Positions 1-9,626 of a stretch of 64,000 bases of DNA are shown piece after piece (position 1 is the first letter of the stretch; every line of letters begins with the position of its first letter). The DNA is taken from contig JANXBW010000001.1 in assembly GCA_025060325.1 (NCBI GenBank), forward strand, positions 186,001-250,000, given 5' to 3'. The stretch comes from Thermoguttaceae bacterium. GTDB lineage: Bacteria > Planctomycetota > Planctomycetia > Pirellulales > Thermoguttaceae. A program made the position numbers and the translations under genes. Under the pieces are notes generated by a model. The model had not been told where the DNA came from, searched no databases, and saw nothing but the letters and a program-made list of their open reading frames with translations.

Positions 1-1371
1 GTACACTTTTACGGGGTTTACGCCGTCTGCGGCAACTCGGCGAATCACGTAGTCAACATTGCTCAAGGCCACAGTTTCCCAAATATGCATTCCCACGAGA
101 ACATCACCGGGCTGAATCCCCTGCTGGGCCGCTGGCCCCCCTACCCGGACCGCGGTCACCAGTAGCCCACCCCGATAACGGCTGCCGAAGCGTTGACGAA
201 ACTCCGCCTGAGACAGCGGCTCAAGCCTGAGCCCAAGGAGTTCCCAGTACCAATCGCTGGGTTTGCCCCGGCTCTCTTCGGCCGAGCGGAGTTTTAGCTC
301 AAACGAATGTCGTTCACCGTCTCGCAGGGCGGCGATCCGAACCAGCTCACCTGGGCTACGTTCCAAGATGGAGCGGTGGAAATCCATCGGCCGGCTAATT
401 GGCGAATCCCCCACCTCGACGATGAGATCCCCGGCCCGAAAGCCGGCTTCGGCCGCCGGGCTTCCCTCTGCAACTTTTTCCACTCGGGCGCCGTCGCTGC
501 GACCGGTCGGCTCAGGTTCCAAGACGAGCCCAGTCCATATGCGTTCCGAGTAGATCGACACCAAGAGCTGATTAACAACGGCGGCTACCTTGTCCGCCGG
601 GATGGCAAACCCGATCCCTTGCGCGCCGGCCCGAACGGCCACGTTTAGCCCAATCATTTCCCCCTGACGATTAAGCAGCGGGCCGCCGGAATTTCCCGGA
701 TTAATGCTGGCGTCCGTCTGGATGAGGTCATCGTAAAACTGGGCATCGGTCACCTGAACGGCTCGGTGCACAGCGCTAATAATGCCCCGCGTTGCGGTGT
801 GCTGGTAGCCGTAAGCGTTTCCTAAAGCCACGACAGGTTCGCCAGGCAATAGACCCGAAGACGTCCCCCAAGCGATGGGCTGCAAGGGTTCGTCCGGGTC
901 AATTTTGATAATGGCAATGTCCGTTTCGGCATCGCGGGCAACGCGGCGGGCGATATATTCTTTCCCGTTTGCCAAACTTACCTGGATCTCCTGGACGCCG
1001 TCCACAACATGATGATTGGTGACGATATAGCCGCGGGGATCGATAATGACACCGGTACCCATGCCGGCTATGCGGCGGGCTGACTCGCCCCGAGCCGCGA
1101 TCACAGCCCCCTCAAGCCGTTTCTCACCCCGGATACTGACCACCGCATGCCAGGCACGCTGGAGCGCCCGAACCGAGTCGATCTCCTCAGCCGTGGCCGC
1201 GCATACCAAGGAGAGTACGCCGTTGTTTGAGCCACACCAGGTGGCAAGGATCACCAGACAGGAAAAAAGGAAACCTGACCACTTACCGCGGCCAGCACAA
1301 AGGCGGCTAAAACAATCATTGGAAACCCAACGCGCCGGCGAAGGCAAATTCCTCGGGTGCAATTCTGGCAT
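1..1371 (-). CDS. HtrA/DegP-like trypsin-like serine protease with PDZ domain (3' end truncated by window edge)
   Basis: Reverse strand translates without stops from ATG at 1371 to the window edge. Motifs: GTGVIIDPRGYIVTNHHVVDG (His), DTDIAIIK (Asp), INPGNSGGPLLNRQGEMIGLN (Ser), then a PDZ-like GIQPGDVLVGMHIWETVALSNVDYVI. Confidence 0.9.
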   Translation of the reverse strand, partial: MPELHPRNLPSPARWVSNDCFSRLCAGRGKWSGFLFSCLVILATWCGSNNGVLSLVCAATAEEIDSVRALQRAWHAVVSIRGEKRLEGAVIAARGESARRIAGMGTGVIIDPRGYIVTNHHVVDGVQEIQVSLANGKEYIARRVARDAETDIAIIKIDPDEPLQPIAWGTSSGLLPGEPVVALGNAYGYQHTATRGIISAVHRAVQVTDAQFYDDLIQTDASINPGNSGGPLLNRQGEMIGLNVAVRAGAQGIGFAIPADKVAAVVNQLLVSIYSERIWTGLVLEPEPTGRSDGARVEKVAEGSPAAEAGFRAGDLIVEVGDSPISRPMDFHRSILERSPGELVRIAALRDGERHSFELKLRSAEESRGKPSDWYWELLGLRLEPLSQAEFRQRFGSRYRGGLLVTAVRVGGPAAQQGIQPGDVLVGMHIWETVALSNVDYVIRRVAADGVNPVKVY

Positions 1372-2086
1372 CATAGCGCGTGGAGGGCGTTTTCCAGGAT
1401 TCTGTGTGGACACGATCAAATTAGTGATCTTTTCCCCAGGGGCAGGAAATGCGAAAACAACAAATCCTGGGTGCCAGAATCTAATCGTCACCGAGCTAGG
1501 GGGAACTTAATCTCAAAGGAGAGTCCGGAGATTAGCGCCAACCCCCAGTGAAGGGCCTGGCTAGCCCGCGCCCATGTTTGGCAGTCCTGGGCTCTGCGTT
1601 CTGACCGCCGAAAGATCAACGTCGCCGAAAAAGTTGACCACGGCGGAGAACTTTGGGACCAAGACCGGCACCGGAAGAGGCAGGACCCAGAGGTTTCCCC
1701 CGCGGGTGTGCCGCGGAAGAAGATCGACGGGGGCTGAACTAGGCCTTAGTCCCTCGGCTCTCTACTCCTCCGGAGCCCACCTCCTAACTGGCTGTCCATG
1801 TTGCGGGACTGAATCCATGGTGCACGGTAGAGCTCTGCCGGGCAATTATCCCCCCTTTCCCCTCTCCTGGGTAATAACCTTCGCACGGGCACTCTTCCCG
1901 AGGGCTGTTTTCGCATCCCCTGTCGGGGGGGCTTCGGCCTCTTGCCCCCTCTTTTCACAGACAGCATTTAAGGCCACTTCACCGGCAAAAAATTGGAATC
2001 GGGTTGCGAGGGTAATTAGAATGCAAGCAAGATCGAGAAAAACGCATGAATAAACTTTAACGCTTCGAGAAACTCGGCCAAGAAGC

Positions 2087-3490
2087 ATGCTGCGGGTCTT
2101 CTTCGATAACCTGATCCTTAGTTTACGAAGACTTGAAATGCGGAGGAGGGTGCGCTTTCCGATACTGTTCATCTGTATCACTTGGGTGTACTCTCATTTT
2201 GTAAACTTAGCACACTGTCGTGGCGGCGAAGCCGTCACCGAACCGCCGATTGTTGCTATTCGGCCGAGTTACAAAGACCGTGCGGACCCGGTTTTCCGGA
2301 TCGATTCAGAGGAGATTCGTAATCTTCTGCGGCCACAAGTAGTTCCCGGTAGCTTTGAGGAAAAACTCTCGGTACCGGGTGGTTTCATCGTGTCTTGGGG
2401 CTCTGCGTGTACAGCGACATTCGCCGAGGTTTGCCGTGAACATTTAGTGGCCGTGTCCGGTGGGTGGTATCATGCTTTGGGCTTACGGGCCGACGGGTCT
2501 ATTGTCGCCTGGGGCGATAACTCTTACGGACAAACGAATGTACCCGAAGGCACCGGGTTTGCAGCCATTGCGGCAGGCGGATTCCACAGTTTGGCATTGA
2601 AGGCCGACGGAAGTATCGTCGCTTGGGGGGCCAACGACTTCGGCCAGGCCCTGCCCCCGCCGGACAAAGAGTTCGTCGCCATTGCGGCCGGCGGTTACCA
2701 CAGTTTGGGGCTTACCCGCGACGGTCGAGTGATTGGTTGGGGGGCAAATCACTACGGTCAGGCGGCAGCGCCTGCGGAAAGTAACTTTGTTGCCCTGGCG
2801 GCAGGAGCTTTTCACAGTGTGGCGCTTCGTCGGGATGGTTCTCTCGTCGCTTGGGGAGCAAATGAACACGGCCAAGCCACGCCGCCGGAGGGCAATGACT
2901 TTATTGCCGTGGCTGCCGGGGGATTCCACAGCTTGGCTCTCCGAAAAGACGGCAGCATCGTCGCTTGGGGAGCAAACGACTTCGGCCAGGCGACAGCGCT
3001 TGAGGGGGCCGGGTTCCGAGCTATCTCCGCCGGTCTATACCACAGCGTAGCCCTGCGAGACGACGGAACAGTGGTTCTGTGGGGATTTGACACGGGTGGC
3101 CCGGCTCAGGAGGTAGGGCAAGGATTTGTTTCCGTAGCTGCCGGCGGATACTGTAGTTACGCCCTTTCGCCCCAAGAAAGCTTTTGCGGTTGTGGAACCC
3201 CTGGCGAGGTGACACCCACGGGCTTTACCACGACGGCTGCCCAGCGGGATACGTTTGGATATTTGTCAGGTGGCGGGGCGGGCGCAGGCGCATTCAGTTT
3301 GGGCGGAATGGGCGGCTACTGGGGTGGCGGAGGAGGAACTCGCGGCGGAGGTGGTCCTTCGCCCGGACCGGAAGAACCGCCTTTCGTCATTCCCGAACCA
3401 GGGACATTCCTACTCGGTTTAGGAGTCTTGGGATCAAGCTTCGGGCTGTGGTTAGTCCGCAGGCAGAAATCCCGTCGACCAAGTAGCTGA
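2087..3490 (+). CDS. RCC1-like repeat protein with C-terminal PEP-CTERM sorting signal
   Basis: About six 38-aa repeats of the type FxAIAAGGxHSLALxxDGSIVAWGANxxGQ; Gly-rich linker; C-terminus VIPEPGTFLLGLGVLGSSFGLWLVRRQKSRR. Confidence 0.85.
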   Translation: MLRVFFDNLILSLRRLEMRRRVRFPILFICITWVYSHFVNLAHCRGGEAVTEPPIVAIRPSYKDRADPVFRIDSEEIRNLLRPQVVPGSFEEKLSVPGGFIVSWGSACTATFAEVCREHLVAVSGGWYHALGLRADGSIVAWGDNSYGQTNVPEGTGFAAIAAGGFHSLALKADGSIVAWGANDFGQALPPPDKEFVAIAAGGYHSLGLTRDGRVIGWGANHYGQAAAPAESNFVALAAGAFHSVALRRDGSLVAWGANEHGQATPPEGNDFIAVAAGGFHSLALRKDGSIVAWGANDFGQATALEGAGFRAISAGLYHSVALRDDGTVVLWGFDTGGPAQEVGQGFVSVAAGGYCSYALSPQESFCGCGTPGEVTPTGFTTTAAQRDTFGYLSGGGAGAGAFSLGGMGGYWGGGGGTRGGGGPSPGPEEPPFVIPEPGTFLLGLGVLGSSFGLWLVRRQKSRRPSS

Positions 3491-3611
3491 GGATTCTAAC
3501 TCTTTAGACTTGTCAACGGCGTCAGTTCCCACCAGCGTTAGTTAAAACTGCTGGTCTAAACACCCAAGCCAATTCTGGGCCGGGCAAATAAACACGGCGC
3601 GACATGCCGTT

Positions 3612-4505
3612 TTACTTGGAGCGGCGCACCCCAACTAAGGCAGGAATTGGCCTTGTTAGCAGGGAGTCCGACGGTCGGTTAATGATCCGGTACTCGCCAG
3701 TAGCATCTCTTACGATAGCGAACGCCGAACCCCCTCCGTCTAACTGAATTGCTTCCCACGCCCCCTTGTCCCGCAAAAGCTCTGCAAGTTCTCGGCAGTT
3801 GACGCCCTCGCTCCATCCCCGTCGTCTCCCATCCACCACCATTAAGATGCCCGTTCGTCGATCTCGGGTGACACCGACGGCGCAGCGAGGAGCCAGTTCG
3901 CCACCTTCGCCCGGAAGAATCTTGCCCTCAAGAACGAGAGGACCAAACCCAGAGATGGCAAGTTGGGCCGGAACTTCTTCCCGAAGATTGCCAATCCGAG
4001 GCTCGCCCGAGGGCGTAAACCAAAACGACCAATGTGCCGGATCAGGCTTACTAATCGTCTTTCCCTCCCGACAGACCCATCCACATATGTCAACAATTGG
4101 CGAGCGAAAAGCTTCCAATTTTTCCTCGCGTTTATCGCCCCCTTTGCGATCTTCCCGTGGCGAAACAGCCCAAGCATCCGCATGGATGGCCACGAGTAAA
4201 CCCGCTCGCCGGGCAAGAACCACCGGGTCAACCAGCGATGCTTCGCTGGGACCAGGACCGTCGTTGTCAGGCGCTATTGCCACATCCCACTTCAAATCTG
4301 GATGATCCGTGGGGACCAAAAACGAAAACACCCTGATCAGTCGTGGGTGGTAGCGAACTTCGACCTGAACCTTGATGGCAGGGTGCGCAGGAATTAGGCG
4401 GTCCTCCGCAAGCGCCGTGTAGGTGTTGATAAGCGCGGAGCTTGCGCTTAGAAAAACCGACAGGGACAGTAAGAACCTTAAATCAGGATTCGCAGGCATC
4501 ACCAA
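3612..4505 (-). CDS. Phosphodiester glycosidase family (NAGPA/DUF2233-like) secreted protein
   Basis: N-terminal signal-like segment; GVTRDRRTGILMVVDGRRRGWSEGVNCRELAELLRDKGAWEAIQLDGGGSAFAIV resembles the NAGPA family core. Confidence 0.7.
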   Translation of the reverse strand: MVMPANPDLRFLLSLSVFLSASSALINTYTALAEDRLIPAHPAIKVQVEVRYHPRLIRVFSFLVPTDHPDLKWDVAIAPDNDGPGPSEASLVDPVVLARRAGLLVAIHADAWAVSPREDRKGGDKREEKLEAFRSPIVDICGWVCREGKTISKPDPAHWSFWFTPSGEPRIGNLREEVPAQLAISGFGPLVLEGKILPGEGGELAPRCAVGVTRDRRTGILMVVDGRRRGWSEGVNCRELAELLRDKGAWEAIQLDGGGSAFAIVRDATGEYRIINRPSDSLLTRPIPALVGVRRSK

Positions 4506-4549
4506 GCTCGCAAATCAACCTCAGTCGGCCAATACTTATTCGACAACAA

Positions 4550-7500
4550 CTATTTGATTTGTGACATCGCTTGGAGCTGTAGACTGGCTCCCAACCACCA
4601 CTGCCGTAACGACTCGAGCTCGGCCTCCTGGCCGTCGCTAAAATGCCCCTGCCGCTGGGCGTAAGTATCCATCCATGTCAGAAGCCTATTCCAGCTGTCA
4701 GCATCAAGGGCAAGCTTCGTATGAAGCGGATCGGTCCGCAAGTACTCGACCAGCCGACTTCTCCGGGCGGGACAATCGCCGGGGAGGGACCGGTCGCGCT
4801 CGAAAGCCAGCTTCTCTAGGTCTCGGTCGGCAAAGGCTAAGAGGGAATCGTAACTTTGCCCCGGCCGAAGGTCTAATTGAGCAGCTCTGGGATTGTCGAC
4901 ACCCGGTTGATGACACTCTACGCAATATCGGTCAAGCACCGGCTGAACCAGCCGATCGTAGCGTAAAGGCCACGAACCACTCGGCCCAGGCACGGGCACC
5001 ACTGGACCGGAGCGAGCCGCCATGGGAAACCTGCGCACGCTGGGAGCTTCTTCCCGACCTTCATGGCAACCAATACATCCCAAGATTTGACCGGTCTGAA
5101 CATAGGTGAGGCTTCGCATTGTCCGAAGGGCAAAGCCCTGCTCATCTACAAGCTGGAAGAAAACAGGCACCCCGGCGGGGACCGCGAAATAAGCAGAGCC
5201 GTCTTCCGCCACTGGCACAGTTCCAATCACAAACTTACCAGGATCCTCTTTGGAGACGCCAATCGGCGGCACATTCATGTGCGGCTGGACTTTAGGCGGA
5301 ACACCAATAATGCGAAGGTACTTGACGGCACCTCGGGCAATCTCCTCCGAACCGCGATAGACATCGGTCACGTAATAGTAACCAGCCCCTGGGCCAGCCA
5401 TTCGGAAATGGTCCGGCAATTGGGGCGGCTTGGGCCGGGGACGAATCGGCAACGGGTAGAAACTTCCAATCTCCGGGTCACGGTGGAGAAGTTCCATGTT
5501 TCCAAAGCGATCCAAAAGGTATATCCCTGTCGGATTGGCGGGGTTTCGTTCATCTACTACAAAAGTATGCTGCGGCAGCGGCCGATCGCTCCATGCTACC
5601 AAGTAAAAGTCCTCGGAAAGAGGATACGGATTGACGAAGTAATGTTCCGGCCAGCCTTCCGTTTCGGGAAAACATACTTCAGGAGTGATGCGCTCAATCG
5701 GCCGGTCGAATTCCGTACCTAAAGCCCTCTCCAAAAGCGCCAAGCTTCCCCCGAGGATGCTATGGTGGGCCGAGGCAGTAAATAGCCATTTTGTTGACCC
5801 AGGGACCGGCCGAGCTTCGAAAACGCATTGCGGCCGATATGTAAAGTTGCCATAAACAAGCTGGGGATTAGTGCCATCCGGATTACACGACCAAAGACTC
5901 ATAAATGGCCCATTGAACCGGTCGATGTAATCCCACCGCGCGTAAAAGATGCGTCCGTCGGGCCCCACAGCGGGAGTCCACTCAAAATTCTCAAAGGCGG
6001 AAATGGGCCAGATTCGCTCACCGTTTTTATCCATCCGATGGAGTGTAAAGACCGGTACCGGCCGCCAATTGTCCCCCCCACACCGCACATAACTATCAGG
6101 GCGGGCATCACCCGCTGACACCGAAGGATCCGCCGGCCGACGCTGATCGTAGCTCCACGGGCCGACAGCCAGAGCAACCCCTTTCCGCGTCGACAAAAAC
6201 ACTATGTCGCCATTTGGCAAATAGCGAGGACTAAAGTGATCGTATTTTCCCCATGTCAAACGACGGACCTCCTTGCCGTCAACGGTCATTTCGTAAAGAT
6301 GGTAGAAACCGTCTTCTGGCAGATTGTTTTTGTCTACTTTGTTCGCGATCTCGAATGTGCCAGGATAATGTCGAGCAAATGAAAAGATGACTCGTTTCCC
6401 GTCGTAGGAAACGTCCGGGTCAAGAAAGCTACCCGGCGGAAATCCCTTAGTGAGCAACCGGACGGTAGCCTGAGGGGTCTTAAAGTTCTCAAGAAGATAC
6501 ACTCCCCCACCCGGCCGAAGCCACCATCCGTAATACTGGTCCGACATGTGCGGAAAAGCCGGCGGCACTCGCTTAATCAAGATCATCCGGTCAAAATCGA
6601 GAAGCGGGTTGCGAAAGGCAAGCTCGCGCACTATTGTCCGTGCCTCACGATAAATGCCAAGGAGTTTATTCCCCGGCTCATCCTCAGCACCCAGAGCGGT
6701 GGCTCCATTGTTCCGGTCTCGTCGCTGCCTAGTCGACGAATCCCGGGAGCAGAGACTTTCCAGCTCCTGTAAATCCGCGGCCAACTTGGCCAGTCTTTCC
6801 GCAGAAACCCGAGTGTCGAGGCCAAGCTCTGCCAATTTACTTGCAAGTTTTTGACCCCTCTGTAAGACCCAGCTCACAACCGCGGCATCTGGAAAGGCCT
6901 CTCCTCGAGCGACCTGATGGCGGACCGACCACTGGCTCACACTACTTTGGGTGGCCGGGCGGTTAAGTGCCAAGTTTGCGCCCGTCTCACCGTACACTTC
7001 CACTTCATCGAGATGAAAATAGTCCGTCCCCGGGAGCCCAAGTTTCACCCAGCGAGCCAGCTGGCCGTTAAGCGAAACGGTAAGTGGTGGCCCTGTGTTG
7101 CCCCCGTAAAACACCGTCCCGTCATGTTGATAAACTTGGCGCCACTCCCGGCCATTCTCCGACAGGAAGATCTGAATGAACCGATTCCTCTCACCGCAAG
7201 CATCGCAGCGGTTGTGGATGACAATTCGCTCCAGCCGGTACACCTCTCCAAGGTCCACCTGCCACCACGGGTTTGGTTCGTGGGCCGTGTGAAAACCCCA
7301 CTTCCCGGTGATCACCCCATCACAACCGCCCAGCGCGTCCTCCTCGGGCTTAACCTGGCCACCCGCCGGGGTAGCTCGGCTACGCAAATAATCGCTGCGA
7401 AGCCAGTCAGCTTCTAGCTGTTTTTGCGTCCACGCGGGCAGTCGAGGGCCATCCTCATCGTCGGCACGCACTGGTAGAGTGACAAAGCAGCCAGCGGCTG

Positions 7501-7561
7501 CGGCGCAAGCAGCATGCATCAAGAGCTGTTTCCATGATGAAAGCCAACTTGTCATGAGCAA
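4550..7561 (-). CDS. HzsA-related multidomain protein: signal peptide, F5/8 type C (discoidin) domain, beta-propeller-like region, two CXXCH haem motifs
   Basis: 1003 aa ORF. WWQVDLGEVYRLERIVIHNRCD... discoidin-like; PD40-like repeats (GDIVFLSTRKG, DGRIFYARWDYIDR); CIGCH (complement 5063-5077) and CVECH (complement 4910-4924). Confidence 0.75.
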   Translation of the reverse strand: MLMTSWLSSWKQLLMHAACAAAAGCFVTLPVRADDEDGPRLPAWTQKQLEADWLRSDYLRSRATPAGGQVKPEEDALGGCDGVITGKWGFHTAHEPNPWWQVDLGEVYRLERIVIHNRCDACGERNRFIQIFLSENGREWRQVYQHDGTVFYGGNTGPPLTVSLNGQLARWVKLGLPGTDYFHLDEVEVYGETGANLALNRPATQSSVSQWSVRHQVARGEAFPDAAVVSWVLQRGQKLASKLAELGLDTRVSAERLAKLAADLQELESLCSRDSSTRQRRDRNNGATALGAEDEPGNKLLGIYREARTIVRELAFRNPLLDFDRMILIKRVPPAFPHMSDQYYGWWLRPGGGVYLLENFKTPQATVRLLTKGFPPGSFLDPDVSYDGKRVIFSFARHYPGTFEIANKVDKNNLPEDGFYHLYEMTVDGKEVRRLTWGKYDHFSPRYLPNGDIVFLSTRKGVALAVGPWSYDQRRPADPSVSAGDARPDSYVRCGGDNWRPVPVFTLHRMDKNGERIWPISAFENFEWTPAVGPDGRIFYARWDYIDRFNGPFMSLWSCNPDGTNPQLVYGNFTYRPQCVFEARPVPGSTKWLFTASAHHSILGGSLALLERALGTEFDRPIERITPEVCFPETEGWPEHYFVNPYPLSEDFYLVAWSDRPLPQHTFVVDERNPANPTGIYLLDRFGNMELLHRDPEIGSFYPLPIRPRPKPPQLPDHFRMAGPGAGYYYVTDVYRGSEEIARGAVKYLRIIGVPPKVQPHMNVPPIGVSKEDPGKFVIGTVPVAEDGSAYFAVPAGVPVFFQLVDEQGFALRTMRSLTYVQTGQILGCIGCHEGREEAPSVRRFPMAARSGPVVPVPGPSGSWPLRYDRLVQPVLDRYCVECHQPGVDNPRAAQLDLRPGQSYDSLLAFADRDLEKLAFERDRSLPGDCPARRSRLVEYLRTDPLHTKLALDADSWNRLLTWMDTYAQRQGHFSDGQEAELESLRQWWLGASLQLQAMSQIK

Positions 7562-7850
7562 TTCCCTTCGAACACTTGACCTGCCTCCAGTTACACCACC
7601 ACGCCCTTGTTAATTCGCGGCATTGACTCGCAGAACGGCTCCAGCGATCTTGACCCTTGGACGTAGGCGCCAATGGCATCCGACCTAGCCAGCTTCTGTT
7701 CCGGAAAAGCAACATCCGGGGGACATCTCAATCTTCCACCTTGCCGGAGGCGTCATCGCCTGCGTTGACCAAATAGCGCCTTCCCCCATATTTGCGACTG
7801 CGAAACAGCCCCCTTAGCCTCAAAACCTTAAGTGTTCATGCCACTGCACG

Positions 7851-8708
7851 TTAACGGAGGGGAATTGTCGGGGATAATCGCCGTCCCACTCTGTCGGTTA
7901 AATAAGTTTGGAAGGGGCCATGCTCCGGCCGTAGATCCAACACAAAGCCTTGGAGTGTTCCCTGGCGATCAAGCCGCACCGGTTGACGCACCGGTGGCGC
8001 CCCGGCCGACTCGATCACCCAAAAGTAAGGGGCGTTGGGCTCCGGTTCACCCTGGACCCACCGATAATCGACACTAAACCCCATGGCCGTGCCGGTTGGC
8101 AGAAGCTGAGGCAAAGCCACTCCGGCGGACAGCTGAATCGCAAAAGCCGCTTCCGGCGACTGACCACTTGGTCCTCGAGAAACCGTCTGCCGGCTTAGCT
8201 CTGGTTGACTGGCTCGTTCAGGCGACGCCAAGGGGTAGGGCCGCGGCTGCTGGCCGGCATCCAAAGACGCTGCTGGCCGGCGATACGGAGAAGATCCTGC
8301 ACCTTCATCGGGCAGTCTTGCTTCAGTGCTTGTCTCTCCGGTAGCTCCCTCATGTTTGAGCAGCCCTCCCTCGGCAGGCGCCGCAGGGAGCTCGGCTGTT
8401 GCCAGCCGGTCTTCTTCCCCGACACTTTTAGCGGCTGGCATTTGAGACACCTCCCCACCGACCGGCGTCTTAGCCGGAGTCCCTGTCTCGGATCGGGCGC
8501 CTAACGGCGAACCAGGGGAGCTTGCAGGCCCCTGGGCGCCAGCTTGCAACTTAGTGGCAGTGTCGTAACCGGTTTCGCACGCCGAGATGGTCGCCAGAAC
8601 AAGAAGCCCGCATAGGAACCAGACGCACCGGAGACCTACTTTAGGACTAGAGGGGGAAATCACAAGATCGGGCGGCTCTCCCGGTTTCAGACCCAAACAC
8701 CCTTTCAT
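7851..8708 (-). CDS. Putative lipoprotein of unknown function
   Basis: Likely ATG at 8708 preceded by GGGAGGGAGG; hydrophobic WFLCGLLVLATISAC lipobox; Ala/Gly/Pro-rich middle. The ORF extends upstream to 8765. Confidence 0.6.
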   Translation of the reverse strand: MKGCLGLKPGEPPDLVISPSSPKVGLRCVWFLCGLLVLATISACETGYDTATKLQAGAQGPASSPGSPLGARSETGTPAKTPVGGEVSQMPAAKSVGEEDRLATAELPAAPAEGGLLKHEGATGETSTEARLPDEGAGSSPYRRPAASLDAGQQPRPYPLASPERASQPELSRQTVSRGPSGQSPEAAFAIQLSAGVALPQLLPTGTAMGFSVDYRWVQGEPEPNAPYFWVIESAGAPPVRQPVRLDRQGTLQGFVLDLRPEHGPFQTYLTDRVGRRLSPTIPLR

Positions 8709-9626
8709 ACTCCACACCTCCCTCCCTTCAAGTTTCCCGGGGCGGCACTCCGGAATGGATCGCACGCTGGCGGAAGCTGATTCTTTCGCTCTACTAGAGC
8801 GAGGAGGATCGCCGCAAGTCCAAGGGCGCTTGAGACTGGGGTCACTCTCAAGCCGGTTTTGTGCTTAGGTTAAATCACACTCTGCCCCTGCAGTCCCTTC
8901 TGCTCAAACCCAATATCCGTTCTCTACTCCCTTGCGGCCAACCCGCACCTTCCGGCAACCGCCGGCTGCGGCCGACCGCCCTATTATCCAGTTTAAAGTA
9001 GGGCAGGTGCTCCTAAAAAACATTGCGGCGGTTTGCTGCTTACGCGGCAACCCCTGCAGGACCCCACCTTCGTAGTGTCATCACGAATCGCACCAGCCGC
9101 CCTCCTTTGGTACGCACCCAGAGTAAACCGCCCGTCCACGATCACCGGCCCTTGGTCCAGAGCGCAGAAGCCCTCAAGTAAGAACTCCCTTATAAGCCAA
9201 AAGATTCTTTGGATCGGCACTCGGTCTGCGTTTATCCCAGCCGGAGAAGATCAAGAAACTCAAACGCTGCGACAGTTAGCCCGCCAGAGCCAAAGTTGTA
9301 CACTTCGATTGGCCTTTCCAAACGACAAATCAAGAGGCACTCGATCAAGTCAGACTTCTCTAAAAGTGTTTCGGACATTGAATCGGGGTTGGCAGCCTAG
9401 GGCAATCGTAACAAAAATCGTCTGCCCGACCTCGAAGATGTTGTTGCCTTCGCGGGAGCTTGCAGCCATAATTGTTGCATTTGTTAGTCTGCTCTTGATT
9501 AAGGCGAGGAGCGGCAAGCCAAAAGATTGCTGCTTTCTCATTTTGGAGGAGGGCTGGGCGATCGCCTCGACGGGAGATTTGCCGAGCTTTTGACCATTAT
9601 GTTGATTCTTTTCGGAGGAAGGGCTA

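Noticed and set aside
2483-2929. 148-aa minus-strand ORF inside the RCC1-repeat gene
   Set aside because: Antisense shadow of the repeat array; the sense strand has clear domain and sorting signals.
5063-5722. 219-aa plus-strand ORF opposite the HzsA-related gene
   Set aside because: Lies wholly antisense to a strongly supported CDS with haem motifs.
9033-9593. 186-aa ORF upstream of the 774-aa protein
   Set aside because: Composition rich in Ser/Arg/Gln, no domain or RBS; more likely non-coding leader or intergenic DNA.
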